From the NCBI GenBank assembly GCA_947172415.1, contig OX359198.1:6851401-6915400 (forward strand): a DNA stretch of 64,000 bases. Reading direction: 5' to 3'. Origin of the DNA: Chondrosia reniformis (Eukaryota; Porifera; Demospongiae; Chondrillida; Chondrillidae). The notes beneath the pieces were generated by a model. That model saw nothing but the letters and a program-made list of their open reading frames with translations. It was not told the DNA's origin and searched no databases. A program made the translations under genes and the position numbers. Below are positions 11,570 through 22,734 of this stretch, one piece after another (positions within the stretch are counted from its first letter, which is position 1; each line of letters begins with the position of its first letter).

Positions 11570-12931
11570 TCAGTTTGGTGTAATTAGAGTGTCAATATCC
11601 ATCAGCCTAGGACACCTAGTTATAAATAGAGTACATGTCACATCATGAAGACGCGGAGCTGATGTAGTAGTAATAACTACAAAACAAAGGCATTGCACTA
11701 GTCCACTGTCAGTCTCAAACACTGATGCTACAATTGGATTCCTTTCTGTTCCTCTAAGTGTGACCTTGCATGACACATCAGTGGTGTAGTGACCAGACAC
11801 ATCCTTTGAGACCTCATCTGAAGAGCAAGCCTGGAAGGTTGGGAAGGCTCCAGCATAGGGAGCATTCCGAGTGATGGTACAGTTAACCATTGGTTCTGAG
11901 ACACAGCCCTGGTAGAGATCAGAACCTCCTAGGGTGGCTGTAAAGGCTGCATCTGGAATACTGCTACCTCTCTCTTGAGCTGAATTATTGCTTAGGACTT
12001 GAACAGATTCGGAAATGTTAGTGACCTCGACTTCAAGACTATTAATCCTTCGATCAGTATTAATAACTTCCATTGTTAAAGAGTCAATTGTATCATTAAC
12101 TTGTTTTAGGGTGGCTGTAAAGACTGCATCTGGAATGCTGCTACCTCTCTCTTGAGCTGAATTATTGCTTAGGACTTGAACAGATTCGGAAATGTTAGTG
12201 ATCTCGACTTCAAGACTATTAATCCTTCGATCAGCATTGATAACTTCCATTGTTAAAGAGTCAATTGTATCATTAACTTGTTTTATAAATGCTGTAACTG
12301 TTGTGTTTAAACACAAAATTTCTGATCTACTTTGGGCAATATGGTCTTCAAGTATCGAAACTTGTGTATCCAAGACTTGAATTTCTCTTCTAAATTCTTC
12401 TGCATCCAACCTTATTGAAGAGATGGAAGTATTAACATTAATCTGCAGCTTTGAGATAATTTGATTTAACTGGTCATACATGAGACTAAGTAACGACTTG
12501 TCTATCTCGCTGTTCTCAAAGAGGGACATGAAAGAGTCATTCAGCCTTTTAATTAATTCGACAGTCTTGTTCAAAACAGCTGCAGAATCTTCCTTCATCA
12601 ATCCCTCCAAGTCAGGGCAGCTACATTGCGCGGCTGATGTAGAACTTGGGAGAGTTAATACTCCAAATAAAAGGAGCAGTACCAGAATGAGAGTGGCGGT
12701 GGACACCGCTATCGAAAGAATGGACACAAGCAGGACACACCCCTTTTGACAACAAACGTTATTATCGTCCTTCAAGATGTATTTCTTACGGATTGAAGTA
12801 CTACTGTCTGTGCTTGAGAGATAAGGCAAAGGCTCATTTCCTTCATCTCTCACAGATGTGACTTCTTTTTCGGCGAGATAAACTGAATTTGATGAATCTT
12901 TTGGTTCACTGTTAATGAAAACGACAGCCAT
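11570..12931 (-). CDS. type II membrane coiled-coil protein with duplicated 59-aa unit, unknown function
   Basis: Intronless, 453 aa. The N-terminal about 60 residues are polar and presumably cytosolic. A hydrophobic helix with SILSIAVSTATLILVLLLL lies at about residues 70-92, giving a type II topology. The lumenal/extracellular part begins CSCPDLEG and continues as heptad-like, Asn-glycosylation-rich sequence (many NxS/T) through about residue 340. Two copies of a 59-aa unit (KQVNDTIDSL... to FTATL) lie side by side and are nearly identical. The C-terminal about 100 residues contain six or more Cys and look like a compact disulphide-bonded domain I do not recognise. A collectin- or scavenger-receptor-like oligomeric surface protein would fit this layout, but that is inference. 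The near identity of the repeats points to recent duplication or gene conversion. Confidence 0.8.
   Translation of the reverse strand: MAVVFINSEPKDSSNSVYLAEKEVTSVRDEGNEPLPYLSSTDSSTSIRKKYILKDDNNVCCQKGCVLLVSILSIAVSTATLILVLLLLFGVLTLPSSTSAAQCSCPDLEGLMKEDSAAVLNKTVELIKRLNDSFMSLFENSEIDKSLLSLMYDQLNQIISKLQINVNTSISSIRLDAEEFRREIQVLDTQVSILEDHIAQSRSEILCLNTTVTAFIKQVNDTIDSLTMEVINADRRINSLEVEITNISESVQVLSNNSAQERGSSIPDAVFTATLKQVNDTIDSLTMEVINTDRRINSLEVEVTNISESVQVLSNNSAQERGSSIPDAAFTATLGGSDLYQGCVSEPMVNCTITRNAPYAGAFPTFQACSSDEVSKDVSGHYTTDVSCKVTLRGTERNPIVASVFETDSGLVQCLCFVVITTTSAPRLHDVTCTLFITRCPRLMDIDTLITPN
11931..12284 (-). repeat. tandem duplication of a 177-bp coding unit
   Basis: Positions 11931-12107 and 12108-12284 are near-identical 177-bp units (59 codons, in frame) inside the coiled-coil gene. 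Only a handful of substitutions separate them, for example Ala/Thr and Ile/Val exchanges. Confidence 0.9.
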
Positions 12932-13267
12932 TTTAATCGGGCACGCCCATAAAGTACAGAGATTTGTTGTATGTACAGTAACTACACTTGATTAATCATT
13001 GTAGAAGGTTGCTGGTAAATACATAAGATTTCTCTCTAATTAAGTATTATGTTACTGTTAAGTTATAGAGAGGAATACCTACTGATCTAATTAGTACACC
13101 TAGCTCTACTTGAATTATCTTTAGCCTGTGTGCATGTGGGTACTTCATTTGTACAGTAATTATTGTAAACATGTGTCTGTGGTCTTCTTAATAGGTTGGT
13201 GCCAACAATGTGCCGATTGCATGCCCACGTATGTGTACGTATAAGGGCTTCATTAAGAGAGACTACA
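12932..13267. other. intergenic, 5' of the coiled-coil gene
   Basis: No gene or known repeat recognised; it presumably includes the promoter of the minus-strand coiled-coil gene. Confidence 0.4.
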
Positions 13268-14150
13268 GTTGTTTGGTTCATTCTATCTAGCCACGAATGA
13301 ATAAGCAGCCACTGTTGAAACAACTCTACATGATCGCTATGTAATCTTAACTATGCATATAGCAACGTATACGCACTTTCAGCTATTTATGAGCAGCGTA
13401 TTTCTACGACCAGTCAGAACAGCACTGGTAGCGCAGTGGCGCGAGAAGCAGGCTCATACCATCATCGAAAAGGCAAGCGGTTGGATCGACTACAAGGTTA
13501 ATCGTTTTTTCCTTCTTTTTCTCTTTCTGCACACCAGAGTTGAGTATAAATAGTCCATTTTAACGTGACCATTCAGGCCTGCCAGCGTGGAGCCTCGGGT
13601 TAGGGAGTAAGTCCTAACTCGTTGGCTTGGTAGTGTCTAGGTTCCGTAGCTGCCCTGTATCGGTTGGTGCCATGGGGATGTGCTCACCAATTATCGATTT
13701 ATCGATACAACGGAACCCGGGGAGGGATAAGGCCGGTTCTGTCACTCTGTGACTACCAAAGCCCAAACTGCACGAGTTAGGCGTTACCAACGATCCTGGC
13801 CCCAGACGACCAGCGATGGAAGGACGGCTCGCATTGTGGATGGTAACGTGAACTCCCTGCGTCGAGCAAAATCCAAGTCACACCTCCTCGCGGTGCTCGA
13901 CGGTAACAGCAGATCTCTGCTGGCTAACGTGACTGGTCTTTTATTTTTTTTCTTTATCTTCAGCATATCGCGATACTTGTACTAGAGTTTGGGAACCCAT
14001 TGAGTATCCAAACACACTTGGGACGTTTTTTTTATTTTTTTCCTTATCGTCAGTATATCGCGATACTTGTACTAGAGTTTGGGAACCCATTGAGTATCCA
14101 AACACACTTGGGACGTTTTTTATTTTTTTCCTTATCGTCTAGAGTTTGTT
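13268..14150 (+). mobile_element. long SINE-like element with tRNA-like head, copy 1
   Basis: About 880 bp that recur, nearly identical and in the same orientation, at 21834-22695. Near the 5' part, positions 13428-13439 (TAGCGCAGTGGC) fit the tRNA box A consensus in 11 of 12 positions. About 40 bp later GGTTGGATCGAC (13479-13490) resembles box B. A GC-richer body without long coding potential follows. The tail has direct units of about 90 bp, each ending in a T-rich run (after TTGGGACG). These traits fit a non-autonomous tRNA-derived retroposon, though it is long for a SINE. The short open frames inside are conserved only because the DNA copies are. No clear target-site duplication was found. 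Confidence 0.65.
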
Positions 14151-15487
14151 TTTTTTCTTAAATGATACTTTCGCAGTTCAATCACAGGATCCTGAGATAA
14201 TTAAGGGAGACCACACTAAGCTTTCCATGGAGCATGTCAATGGACACTTGGTTGGGCCTGATTTTTAATCGTACTTTGCTTCTCTATCAACTCAATGGTT
14301 TGCTCATGACATATTTAGTTGTTATATTTCTTAGAGGTGCACATGTTAGCTCCTTTTCATAAGAGGAAACACTTCAATCACATCCATAAGAAGGAGAAAG
14401 AAGTTAGCAAGCGTTGTGAGCTACTCTTGCAATCTTCTGAACATTTTTGTTCTATTTATGATCAATACTTTAATTATCAGTGCCACATTAGGCTTCAACA
14501 TGACACCAATAAGAATAGAAGTTAGTATGCTATCATTTCTTTACACATTGCTTCTTCAAGGTATAATAGTGGCTTGTCATGGACTCTTGAACTTTCCTAA
14601 ACCTAATTGTGTCAACAGAATGATAAACTGCACTAGAGGTGTCTTAAGAGGCCTAGGCCTAGTATTACTCCATCACTTACATGGACAAGGAGGCAATGGT
14701 GAGACAGCTGAATTTTCTTTTAACATATTAAAAGTTTGAATGCTGGAGTCCCAAGAGAGCAAAAGGTGTTGATGATGAAACAATTACACCTTTCCATCAA
14801 GAGCTATCTACTAGAAGTGAGGAAGAAGGAAAAAGGAAAAGAATGGCAAATTTGAAAGAACCTCTACTGTGTGAAAAGTGTTAAGATTGAAATCATACAT
14901 GGTCTACTAATTAACACCTGCTGTCATAGCTGACAATTAAATGCCTGCACAGTCATAAGGTACCAGTGTAACTGTAGTTACAAGGTATTACTTTTAAAGC
15001 ATGTACATTATATCATGTACATTCTTGGAGCAAAGATTATTATATGCAATGGCATGTACATAATTATCCCTTAGAATGTACACATTAATTTGATTAATTT
15101 TAATTGCTGATATATATGACATACAAAAATAATGACTGATGTATTACAAGAAATTGTGATTGACATATTCACATATAAAGTACATCTGGCTATAGAGTAT
15201 AAATATATGTTGAGAATAAGGAAGTGATGGCTGCTAGTGTTACTAGAACTGTACCAGTTGTTACCAGTGTGTACGTCCCAATAGGAAAGGGTATATGTAT
15301 ATGAGCATACAATATACATTTGCTTACGTGTATATACAAATCAAGACCTATATATTTTTATTAAAGCTACTGCAGACATCCCCATTAATTTAAACATTGA
15401 TATATACATATATTTAGCTATATGTAGCCATTAGTATATATAAAAGGGTGGATTGGAATAATTATTATTATAACCTTCAAGCTCAGA
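14151..15487. other. intergenic with possible exon-like remnants
   Basis: Three plus-strand stretches read open in coding-like fashion: about 14168-14268 (containing SMEHVNGHLVGPDF), 14334-14523 (Lys/His-rich helical, FHKRKHFNHIHKKEKE), and about 14733-14884 (FECWSPKRAKGVDDE, ending LCEKC). I could not join them or assign a family. They may be a decayed gene or element remnant. The last 500 bp are AT-rich, with a TATATAAAAG about 50 bp before the ADAMTS start codon. Confidence 0.3.
15435..15444 (+). promoter_or_regulatory. TATA-box-like element upstream of the ADAMTS gene
   Basis: TATATAAAAG lies about 45-55 bp upstream of the ATG at 15488, a plausible core promoter with a short 5' UTR. Local AT-richness lowers confidence. 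Confidence 0.35.
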
Positions 15488-18400
15488 ATGGAGAAGACCA
15501 GAATCTTCATAATTAGTGCAGTAATAGCTTGCATTGCCAGACTTGGAATAGCAGAAACAGTCATTGTGAAAGAAACTGGAAAGAAATTGTCTCCAGAAAG
15601 ACTGATTAGTGAACTGGGATATTCACCTAACAGTAAATATCAGACTTTACACTACAAAACTGACATGTCCCTTCATATATAATTTATTCTATATGTTCTA
15701 TATTTCCTTAGTCTCATATGCATGCCAATCACATAAGTGGTGTTTTAGATTCCTTTTTCTAGTCTAAGACCTATATATACACCTATAGCTAATATAAAAG
15801 TCACTGTAACTCACAGCACACACATATTATGTACAAGTAGTTTTATACTTCCTACGTATGTAATATAGGGAGATACGCATCTTTATATGAGTATATATGT
15901 TTATGATATTGAATATCCCATCTTTTTTCCTTAATTGTACGTACAGCACTTCCTAATCATGTACTAGTTGAAGTTGATCTGGAGTGTGTTCGCAGTAGAA
16001 GAAATACAGATGCCGGTCTTATCGTCATGATGAATATCTTTGGCAAATCACACACACTTGAATTGACACCTAATAATTACTTAATCCCTGACACATATGT
16101 CCAACAGGAAGTGGACGAGAATGGTGACCTTCACACTCTTTCAAGTGAAGCCCATCAGTTCTATCAGGGAAGACTGGTAGATGATCCAGACTCACTTGTT
16201 GCCATTGGGTTCAGTGAAAGAGATATAATAGTATGGGAGTTATTAGAATAGTAATATATTACATTAATGTTACAATTTATTAAAGGGCCACTGACGTGCT
16301 ATTTTTTCTTTTGCTTAAAAGTTAGGTATAATATAGAGTACTCTAACAGTACAAATTAAAATGGTCCGATCGCTTTAGTTTTACCTAAATAAAGAAAATA
16401 CTTGTCATATTTACGTGGGCGAAACATAACCGCATTAAAAACAAGTATATAGTTCGAGTTTAAAAACTCGTGGGGCTGCCGCCCCCCGAATTTACTCGAA
16501 CTACTTGGCCGCATCGTTGGGCTTTGATATACTATTCTTAATCCTAACGATTGAGGACGCTTAAGTGTCCTGAAAATTATAAATAGCGACAGAAAAGCTT
16601 CGCAACTAAATGTAAATCACCAATTTTGTGACTAGTAAGCCTATTTTGGCTGGTCAGATTACTGATGGTCACACTAAAAATGATTATTTAAAATATTACC
16701 ATGGCTTGGGAAAGATTGTAGGGAATATGTATCTTTCTTAATTCTTCTTTTGGAGTTAAACCTTATCATTAGAGAATTTAAATAAGCTGACATCGTCCTG
16801 TCTCTGAAGATTGCAGCGCATTGTTTGGGCATTTTCGTCGAATGAGATGTATACGAAACGGTAAGTGCACGAGCGATCTATTCCTGACGTGACGTCACAA
16901 ACGGCCTAACCACCAGTTGACCGCAATAGACCGAGCTTCGAGCGAAGTGGTCCGGAAGTGCCTCGATTTCCCTTCGAAGGAACGGTATCGACGAAAACGA
17001 ATTTCGATTTTACCTAAGTATACGTTAGACACTTGGAAAATGCTGCTAACTCAAAATCGATTTTGAGCATGTCAGTGGCCCTTTAACATATTTTATGTCT
17101 TATAGCATGGAATGATAATCAGCAAAGGAAATGCCATAGCATTGCAACCATTGAGTGGTTCAAGTGACCACATTGCATATAATGTAAGCCAGCTTTCTTT
17201 TTCCAGCAGCAAGGACAGTGTCAAAGGTACATGGAAAATGATCACACATGATCATGCAGTTATATTTTATGTACTTACATTGCTAGGACAAAAGACACCA
17301 TTAAGTGATATGCCTAAAAAGGCTATTAATCCAATTCAATCTTTCCGTAAAACAAGAGAATCTACCAATGAAATTATGGAGGTTATGGTATATGTTGATA
17401 AAAAAGCTGTTAACTTTCATGGAACTTCCAACATTGAGAAATACATCCAGAGTATGCTCAATATAGTGGGTTATTATATGAGAAGATTCTGAACAAACAA
17501 TTTATTTAGTAATCTTGTACTTATCTTAGCTTGCCAGTCTATTCACCGATTCTTCTTTGCGAGGTCCTCCAATATATATATCATTGGTACAATTGATAAA
17601 AGAGACCGGTAAACCCATCTCTAGATCTAGAAATGTCGACAAACTGTTGGATGCCTTTTGTGAATATCAAGCTTCAAACAATCCTGGAGAGGACTCGAAT
17701 CCAAAGCATTATGACATAGGAATTTATTTGACAAGGTATATACATGTCCAAATAAATATAATATGCACATTTAAATCTGCCCTATTTTTATGCCATCATT
17801 CTGATATATTATACATGCAATGTCAATTCTCTCTTTTATATATATGCATAATCAATGTATTGTAATAATTCTATATATAATACATTATGTTAGCCATTAC
17901 ATAAATATCCTGCAATGAGGATAAATGCTATTGAGAATTTTAATGTGAATTCAGGAAGGATATCTGTAAGGACGTAAAAAGAGGTGTCTGTAACACGGTA
18001 GGGTATGCTCCTATTGGAAGTATGTGCGGTGATACAAGATCCTGTACCATCGTTGAGGATCGTGGTTTGGGCTCAGCATTCACAATGGCTCATGAAATTG
18101 GACACATGTAAGTGAGACAATTTAAACTCTTACATATGTATCTAGTAATTACATATTCAAAATCCCAATTCAAAACATTTAAGATTATCAATGCAACACG
18201 ATGGAGAAGGTAATTCATGTAACCCAAACGACAACATTATGGCAAGTGGAGGAAACAGTGTAGGCAGTGAAGAGACATTCAAGTGGTCTGCTTGTTCTGC
18301 TAATTATCTCAGTAGCTTTAGGGCTAAAGGTAGCACCTCATGTCTCCAGGATGGCCCTGCTGGAGCTACTGTTAGTCCTACCACCTCTGAAGAGAATGTC

Positions 18401-20914
18401 TATACAGCAGACCAGCAATGCCAAGCCATGCATGGACCTGAATCTAAGCTATGTCCTTGGCAAGATATGGAAGTGATTAATACATAACCATTTACACATA
18501 ACATACATATATGTAGGGCATTATTATATATAGTTTCTTTTTATTATATTAGGAGATCTGTACAAAGTTTTATTGTCAGAATGAAGGGACATCTTGTGTC
18601 ACAAATTTTATTCCACCAATGGATTATACACCATGTGGAAATAACAAGGTGTATATACGTATGCATATGTGCATAAACTGTATATACTATATACTAACAA
18701 GAAAAGTACCACAAACCTTTAGTTTACATGTACATAATTTTAAAATGAAGGTTTGCTCTCGTGGGGAGTGTCTACTGAAGTCAAACGTTCCAAAGGCTGT
18801 CAATGGCGGTTGGAGTGATTGGACAGAGTGGAGCATCTGCTCAAGGACATGTGGAGGGGGATTTCGCAAGAAGACAAGAGAGTGTGACAATCCTGTGTAA
18901 GTATAGGGTACAGTTTGTATATAATGATGAAATCAGTGGTGTATACCATATATATAGTGAGAAATTTTCAAGGGGAATAAATTTTGATATTTGAGTTATG
19001 AAAAGCTCTACCTCTAAATTGTATCACATGTAGTAATAAAGCATATACCTAAATTGGAAACTACAGAAGAGCTTATCTGCGAAAATATATACCCATGAAA
19101 AATTCCCCTTATTATGGTATATGGTATATATATATACATATAATACATACCTACTTCAGACCTCAGTATGGTGGTACATACTGCACTGGAGAAGCAGTAC
19201 AGCTTGAATATTGCAATAATGAGGTACGTAAATATACTTTATCTGCTCAGCATGCTCATAAATATGTATATATATAATGTTACACATGTACACACTGACA
19301 TGTACCTTAATGTATGTACATTTACACTGTTATAACTTTATATAAGGATTGTTCAAGTGAAGATGCATTTAAAAATGAACAATGCAAGGCACAAAATAAG
19401 ATTCCATTTAGAGGGATTTTATACACCTGGACATACTATGATAAAGGTATATATATTAATATTTGTTATACCAATATATAGCTATCAATCATGATCATTT
19501 AAAGCATTACATATATAAATACACACACATATTATATAAAATATGTTTAGTGCAAGAAGAGCCCTGTGATTTAATTTGTCTCTCAAGTGGAAATTTTTGG
19601 GTAAATTTTGGAACAGCTGAGGATGGTACTAGTTGTAGCTATGAGAAAGGCTATAAAGCAGGTCTTTGTTTCCAAGGGGCCTGTAAGGTAAGTAGAACGA
19701 AAGAAATATCTGGATGCCCTTATTTGGCAATCTTCTTCATAGATATACGTATATAGGTGTTATACCTTATATTGTTGATCAAACATATTCAAATAATTAT
19801 AATGTAACTGAGCTAGCCTAGTCTGGCTTGCTAGACTGTCCTGAAAAATCATCCAAAGGCGTGGAAGGGGAGGGATGATCTAGCAGCACTATATAGATTA
19901 AATAATACCTTTGCATTAATATTTCATAGCTATATATGAATATACGTATAAGTGTACTTACATATTGATTGAAAGTTGTTACTTAATCTATAGTGCCGCT
20001 AAACCGCCCCTCCCCTTCCGTGTCTTTGGGCATTCATTCAGGATGGTCTAGCAAGCCAGACTAGAGCTAATCTGACAATGTATGAACAACATGTACGGAT
20101 AATATATAATTTTACAATTTAATGTATACTTTATTCTATATATCAGAGACAACAGTACACTCTCTAAGTAAATGAGGATGGCCCAAAATATGGCTACTAC
20201 ATTCAATGTACATTATTATGTATTATCACCTCATATATACAGTATAGACCTAATTTTAAACTTGTTATCGGTTTATACAGAATATTGGATGTGACAATGT
20301 CCTTGATGGTGCTACTTATGATAAATGTGGTATTTGTGGTGGTGATGGAAGTAGTTGCGTCCTGACCAAAGTTGAAGAAGTATACAATAAAGCCAATTTG
20401 CCTTTTGGTAAGAAAACCTAAAACTGACCATAAGTTCCAGTTGATATTTAATAATTGCAATGGTAATCTAAATAATACAGAATCACTCTGAATAGCCAAA
20501 GTCATGTTTTTATTATAGGATATACTACTATGGTAACTGTACCAGTTGGAGCTACAGATGTCAATGTTATTGAGAAAAGGAATAGTGATGCAACATACTT
20601 TGGTCAGCCAGTATGCTATATATCTATAGCTATTTACATAACTTAATGATACTCATTATTAATTCTCCAACAATGTATACATGTGTATAGCCCTTTCAGT
20701 GGAAGGGAAGAGAATGTTAAACGGGGATTACACTTTAACAGCACAAAGTACATTCGAGGCTGCTGGAACGATTTGGATATATAAAAGTGACAAGGATGAG
20801 ATCTTGACCTCTCCAGGACCTCTGACACAAGAGGTTGCCTTGGAAGTCCTTATTGCAGCAACCGGGACTAGCACAAATATTGTTATTGAATACTTTAAGA
20901 AAACCAACATCTGA
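15488..20914 (+). CDS. ADAMTS-family secreted metalloprotease, single TSP1 repeat, with spacer
   Basis: Fifteen exons close in phase to 784 aa: 15488-15632, 15947-16230, 17106-17226, 17287-17465, 17530-17735, 17955-18107, 18184-18472, 18553-18648, 18751-18896, 19160-19223, 19347-19446, 19551-19687, 20281-20407, 20519-20602, 20691-20914. In order: signal peptide (about 1-22); prodomain; a possible furin-type site RKTR before MEVMVYVD; reprolysin domain with the zinc site HEIGHILSMQHD and the Met-turn in NDNIMAS; disintegrin-like/Cys-rich segments (CNPND..., CTKFYC...); one thrombospondin type 1 repeat ([19 protein letters not shown]); a Cys-rich module (CGICGGDG); and a spacer ending YFKKTNI. 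It therefore resembles short ADAMTS enzymes that cleave extracellular matrix proteins. All catalytic residues are present, so activity is expected. The substrate and orthology to one human member cannot be decided. Confidence 0.93.
16284..17082. mobile_element. MITE with TTAA target duplication, in ADAMTS intron 2
   Basis: About 799 bp bounded by inverted termini AGGGCCACTGACRTGC: the left end is at 16284 and the reverse complement ends at 17082. TTAA flanks both sides directly (16280-16283 and 17083-17086). TTAA duplications are typical of piggyBac-type transposition. No transposase frame is present, so it is non-autonomous. The interior has a short hairpin around 16452-16500 and a fragment matching the 3' end of the LINE at 46.6 kb. 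Confidence 0.75.
16622..16675 (+). repeat. hairpin sequence shared with the LINE 3' end
   Basis: GTGACTAGTAAGCC, then GGCTGGTCAG, then ACTGATGGTCAC. The same order and spacing, with few changes, stand at the 3' end of the LINE (46618-46665). GTGAC pairs with GTCAC and AGCC with GGCT, so it can fold. Confidence 0.6.
19811..20070. mobile_element. MITE-like inverted-repeat element in ADAMTS intron 12
   Basis: Arms of roughly 90 bp face each other. The left arm has CTAGTCTGGCTTGCTAGAC and later GGAAGGGGAGGG; the right arm carries their reverse complements, CCCCTCCCCTTCC and GTCTAGCAAGCCAGACTAG. The spacer is about 70 bp. No coding potential. Confidence 0.75.
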
Positions 20915-21465
20915 AGACACTCTCATATAATACCATATAAGGTGCTAATTTGATACTATAGGCTTTTGCAAACTATATACCTTTATATAACCTATTCTAT
21001 TGGCTTAAAATGCACTTACAGTGATAATGTAATAAGCGTAATTACAAATATAGTGATAAAATGTTGAACAATGTATATATATACAGTGTAAGTTAAATAG
21101 TAACTATATAATTATTATTATTATTAATAAATTTTAAGTGCATACACATATGAACTGATATGGCTTGTTAATTTGTTGCATTCATTATAAGGTCAGTGGA
21201 TTTCATATGAGCATCAGCAACAGTAATTTTACACAGATTATTGAATGTTTCGACCACAAAGGTCTTCATCAGCAAAAGGATGAGGTGGGAATGATACGGT
21301 CAGGTTTATATAGAGGATGTGTGATGGGGAATGACAGATGATGTAATAATAAAAAGTCCACCAAATAATAAATTAAGCCTGAATGTGAAGATCATAAACA
21401 AAGCACACTGAGGTCCTTGCTTACAAAAGCCAAGACCCCAGTACCCATCTACCAGCAAACAGGAG
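20915..21465. other. intergenic 3' of ADAMTS with element debris
   Basis: AATAAA near 21127-21132 could end the ADAMTS transcript. From about 21180 the sequence becomes transposon debris leading into the Penelope-like fragment. A hammerhead-like core lies at 21246-21273 on the minus strand. Confidence 0.4.
21246..21273 (-). other. hammerhead-ribozyme-like core motif
   Basis: Minus strand reads CTGATGA, A, GACC, a 5-nt loop, GGTC, GAAAC. CUGANGA and GAAA flanking a stem is the hammerhead core layout, and Penelope-like elements are known to carry such ribozymes. One extra base before stem II and the unresolved stems I/III leave function doubtful. Confidence 0.35.
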
Positions 21466-21660
21466 TGTATACAAGGTTCCCTGCCAGTGTGGAAAAACTT
21501 ACATTGGAGAAACTGGCAAGACAATCACAGAAAGGATAAAGGAACACAGAAGAGCAGTGAAGAGAATAGACACAAACAATTCAATGTCCAATGTTCAATG
21601 TCCATGTCCAAGAGACTCTGCATGCCATTGATGGGGTGAAGCTAAGTAATTAACAAGAGT
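21466..21660 (+). pseudogene. Penelope-like retroelement fragment, GIY-YIG endonuclease domain remnant
   Basis: The plus strand reads SVYKVPCQCGKTYIGETGK, then ERIKEHRRAV, in one frame, the GIY-YIG nuclease signature of Penelope-like elements. After a short duplicated stretch (AATGTCCA repeats) a frame break occurs. AIDGVKLSN then matches the end region seen in these elements. No reverse transcriptase remains, so this is a dead fragment. Confidence 0.7.
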
Positions 21661-21833
21661 CACACAAAACCAAAAGAAAGATAAAGGAAACTATGTCTCT
21701 ATACCCCATAGAGATTATAGTTTCTCCTCCTCTTTAGCTAGTCTACTATCTGTGTTCTAATGACTGACTGTTATCATACAACACACCCATCCAACCAGTG
21801 AGACTATACAGTTGAAAATGCGCCGCATGCTGC

Positions 21834-22695
21834 AGCTGGTTTGGTTCATTCTATCTAATCACGAATGAATAAGCAAGCAGCCACTGTTGAAACAACTCTA
21901 CAGGATCGCTATGTAATCTTAACTATGCATATAGCAACGTATACGCACTTTCAGCTATTTATGAGCAGCGTGTTTCTACGACCAGTCAGAACAGCACTGG
22001 TAGCGCAGTGGCGCGAGAAGCAGGCTCATACCATCACCGAAAAGGCAAGCGGTTGGATCGACTACAAGGTTAATCGTTTTTTCCTTCTTTTTCTCTTTCT
22101 GCACACCAGAGTTGAGTATAAATAGTCCATTTTAACGTGACCATTCAGGCCTGCCAGCGTGGAGCCTCGGGTAAGGGAGTAAGTCCTTACTCGTTGGCTT
22201 GGTAGTGTCTAGGTTCCGTAGCTGCCCTGTATCGGTTGGTGCCATGGGGATTTGCTCACCAATTATCGATTTATCGATACAACGGAACCCGGGGAGGGAT
22301 AAGGCCGGTTCTGTCACTCTGTGACTACCAAAGCCCAAACTGCACGAGTTAGGCGTTACCAACGATCCTGGCCCCAGACGACCAGCGATGGAAGGACGGC
22401 TCGCATTGTGGATGGTAACGTGAACTCCCTGCGTCGAGCAAAATCCAAGTCACACCTCCTCGCGGTGCTCGACGGTAACAGCAGATCTCTGCTGGCTAAC
22501 GTGACTGGTTTTTTTATTTTTTCTATATATCGTCAGCATATCGCGATAATTGTAGTAGCTACTTGAGTATGTATATGCATTTGGGACGTTTTGTTAATTT
22601 TTTCCTTATCGTCGGCATATCGCGATACTTGTACTAGAGTTTGGGAACCCATTGACTATCCAAACACACTTGGGACGTTTTTTCATTTTTTTTCC
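21834..22695 (+). mobile_element. long SINE-like element with tRNA-like head, copy 2
   Basis: Second copy of the element at 13268-14150, same orientation, differing by scattered substitutions and a few small indels. The T-rich tail ends about 40 bp before the PPIL4 start codon, so the element supplies nearly all of the sequence immediately upstream of that gene. Confidence 0.65.
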
Positions 22696-22734
22696 TAACA
22701 CGCTTGAATTTCCTATGGAAGAGAAATTATTAAA

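Noticed and set aside
13426-13497. Possible genuine tRNA gene
   Set aside because: Box A is good, but box B deviates, no acceptor-stem pairing was found, and the stretch is part of a repeated element.
13749-13985. Conserved 78-codon frame also present at 22321-22566
   Set aside because: Conservation is explained by near-identity of the two repeat copies at DNA level; no protein family recognised.
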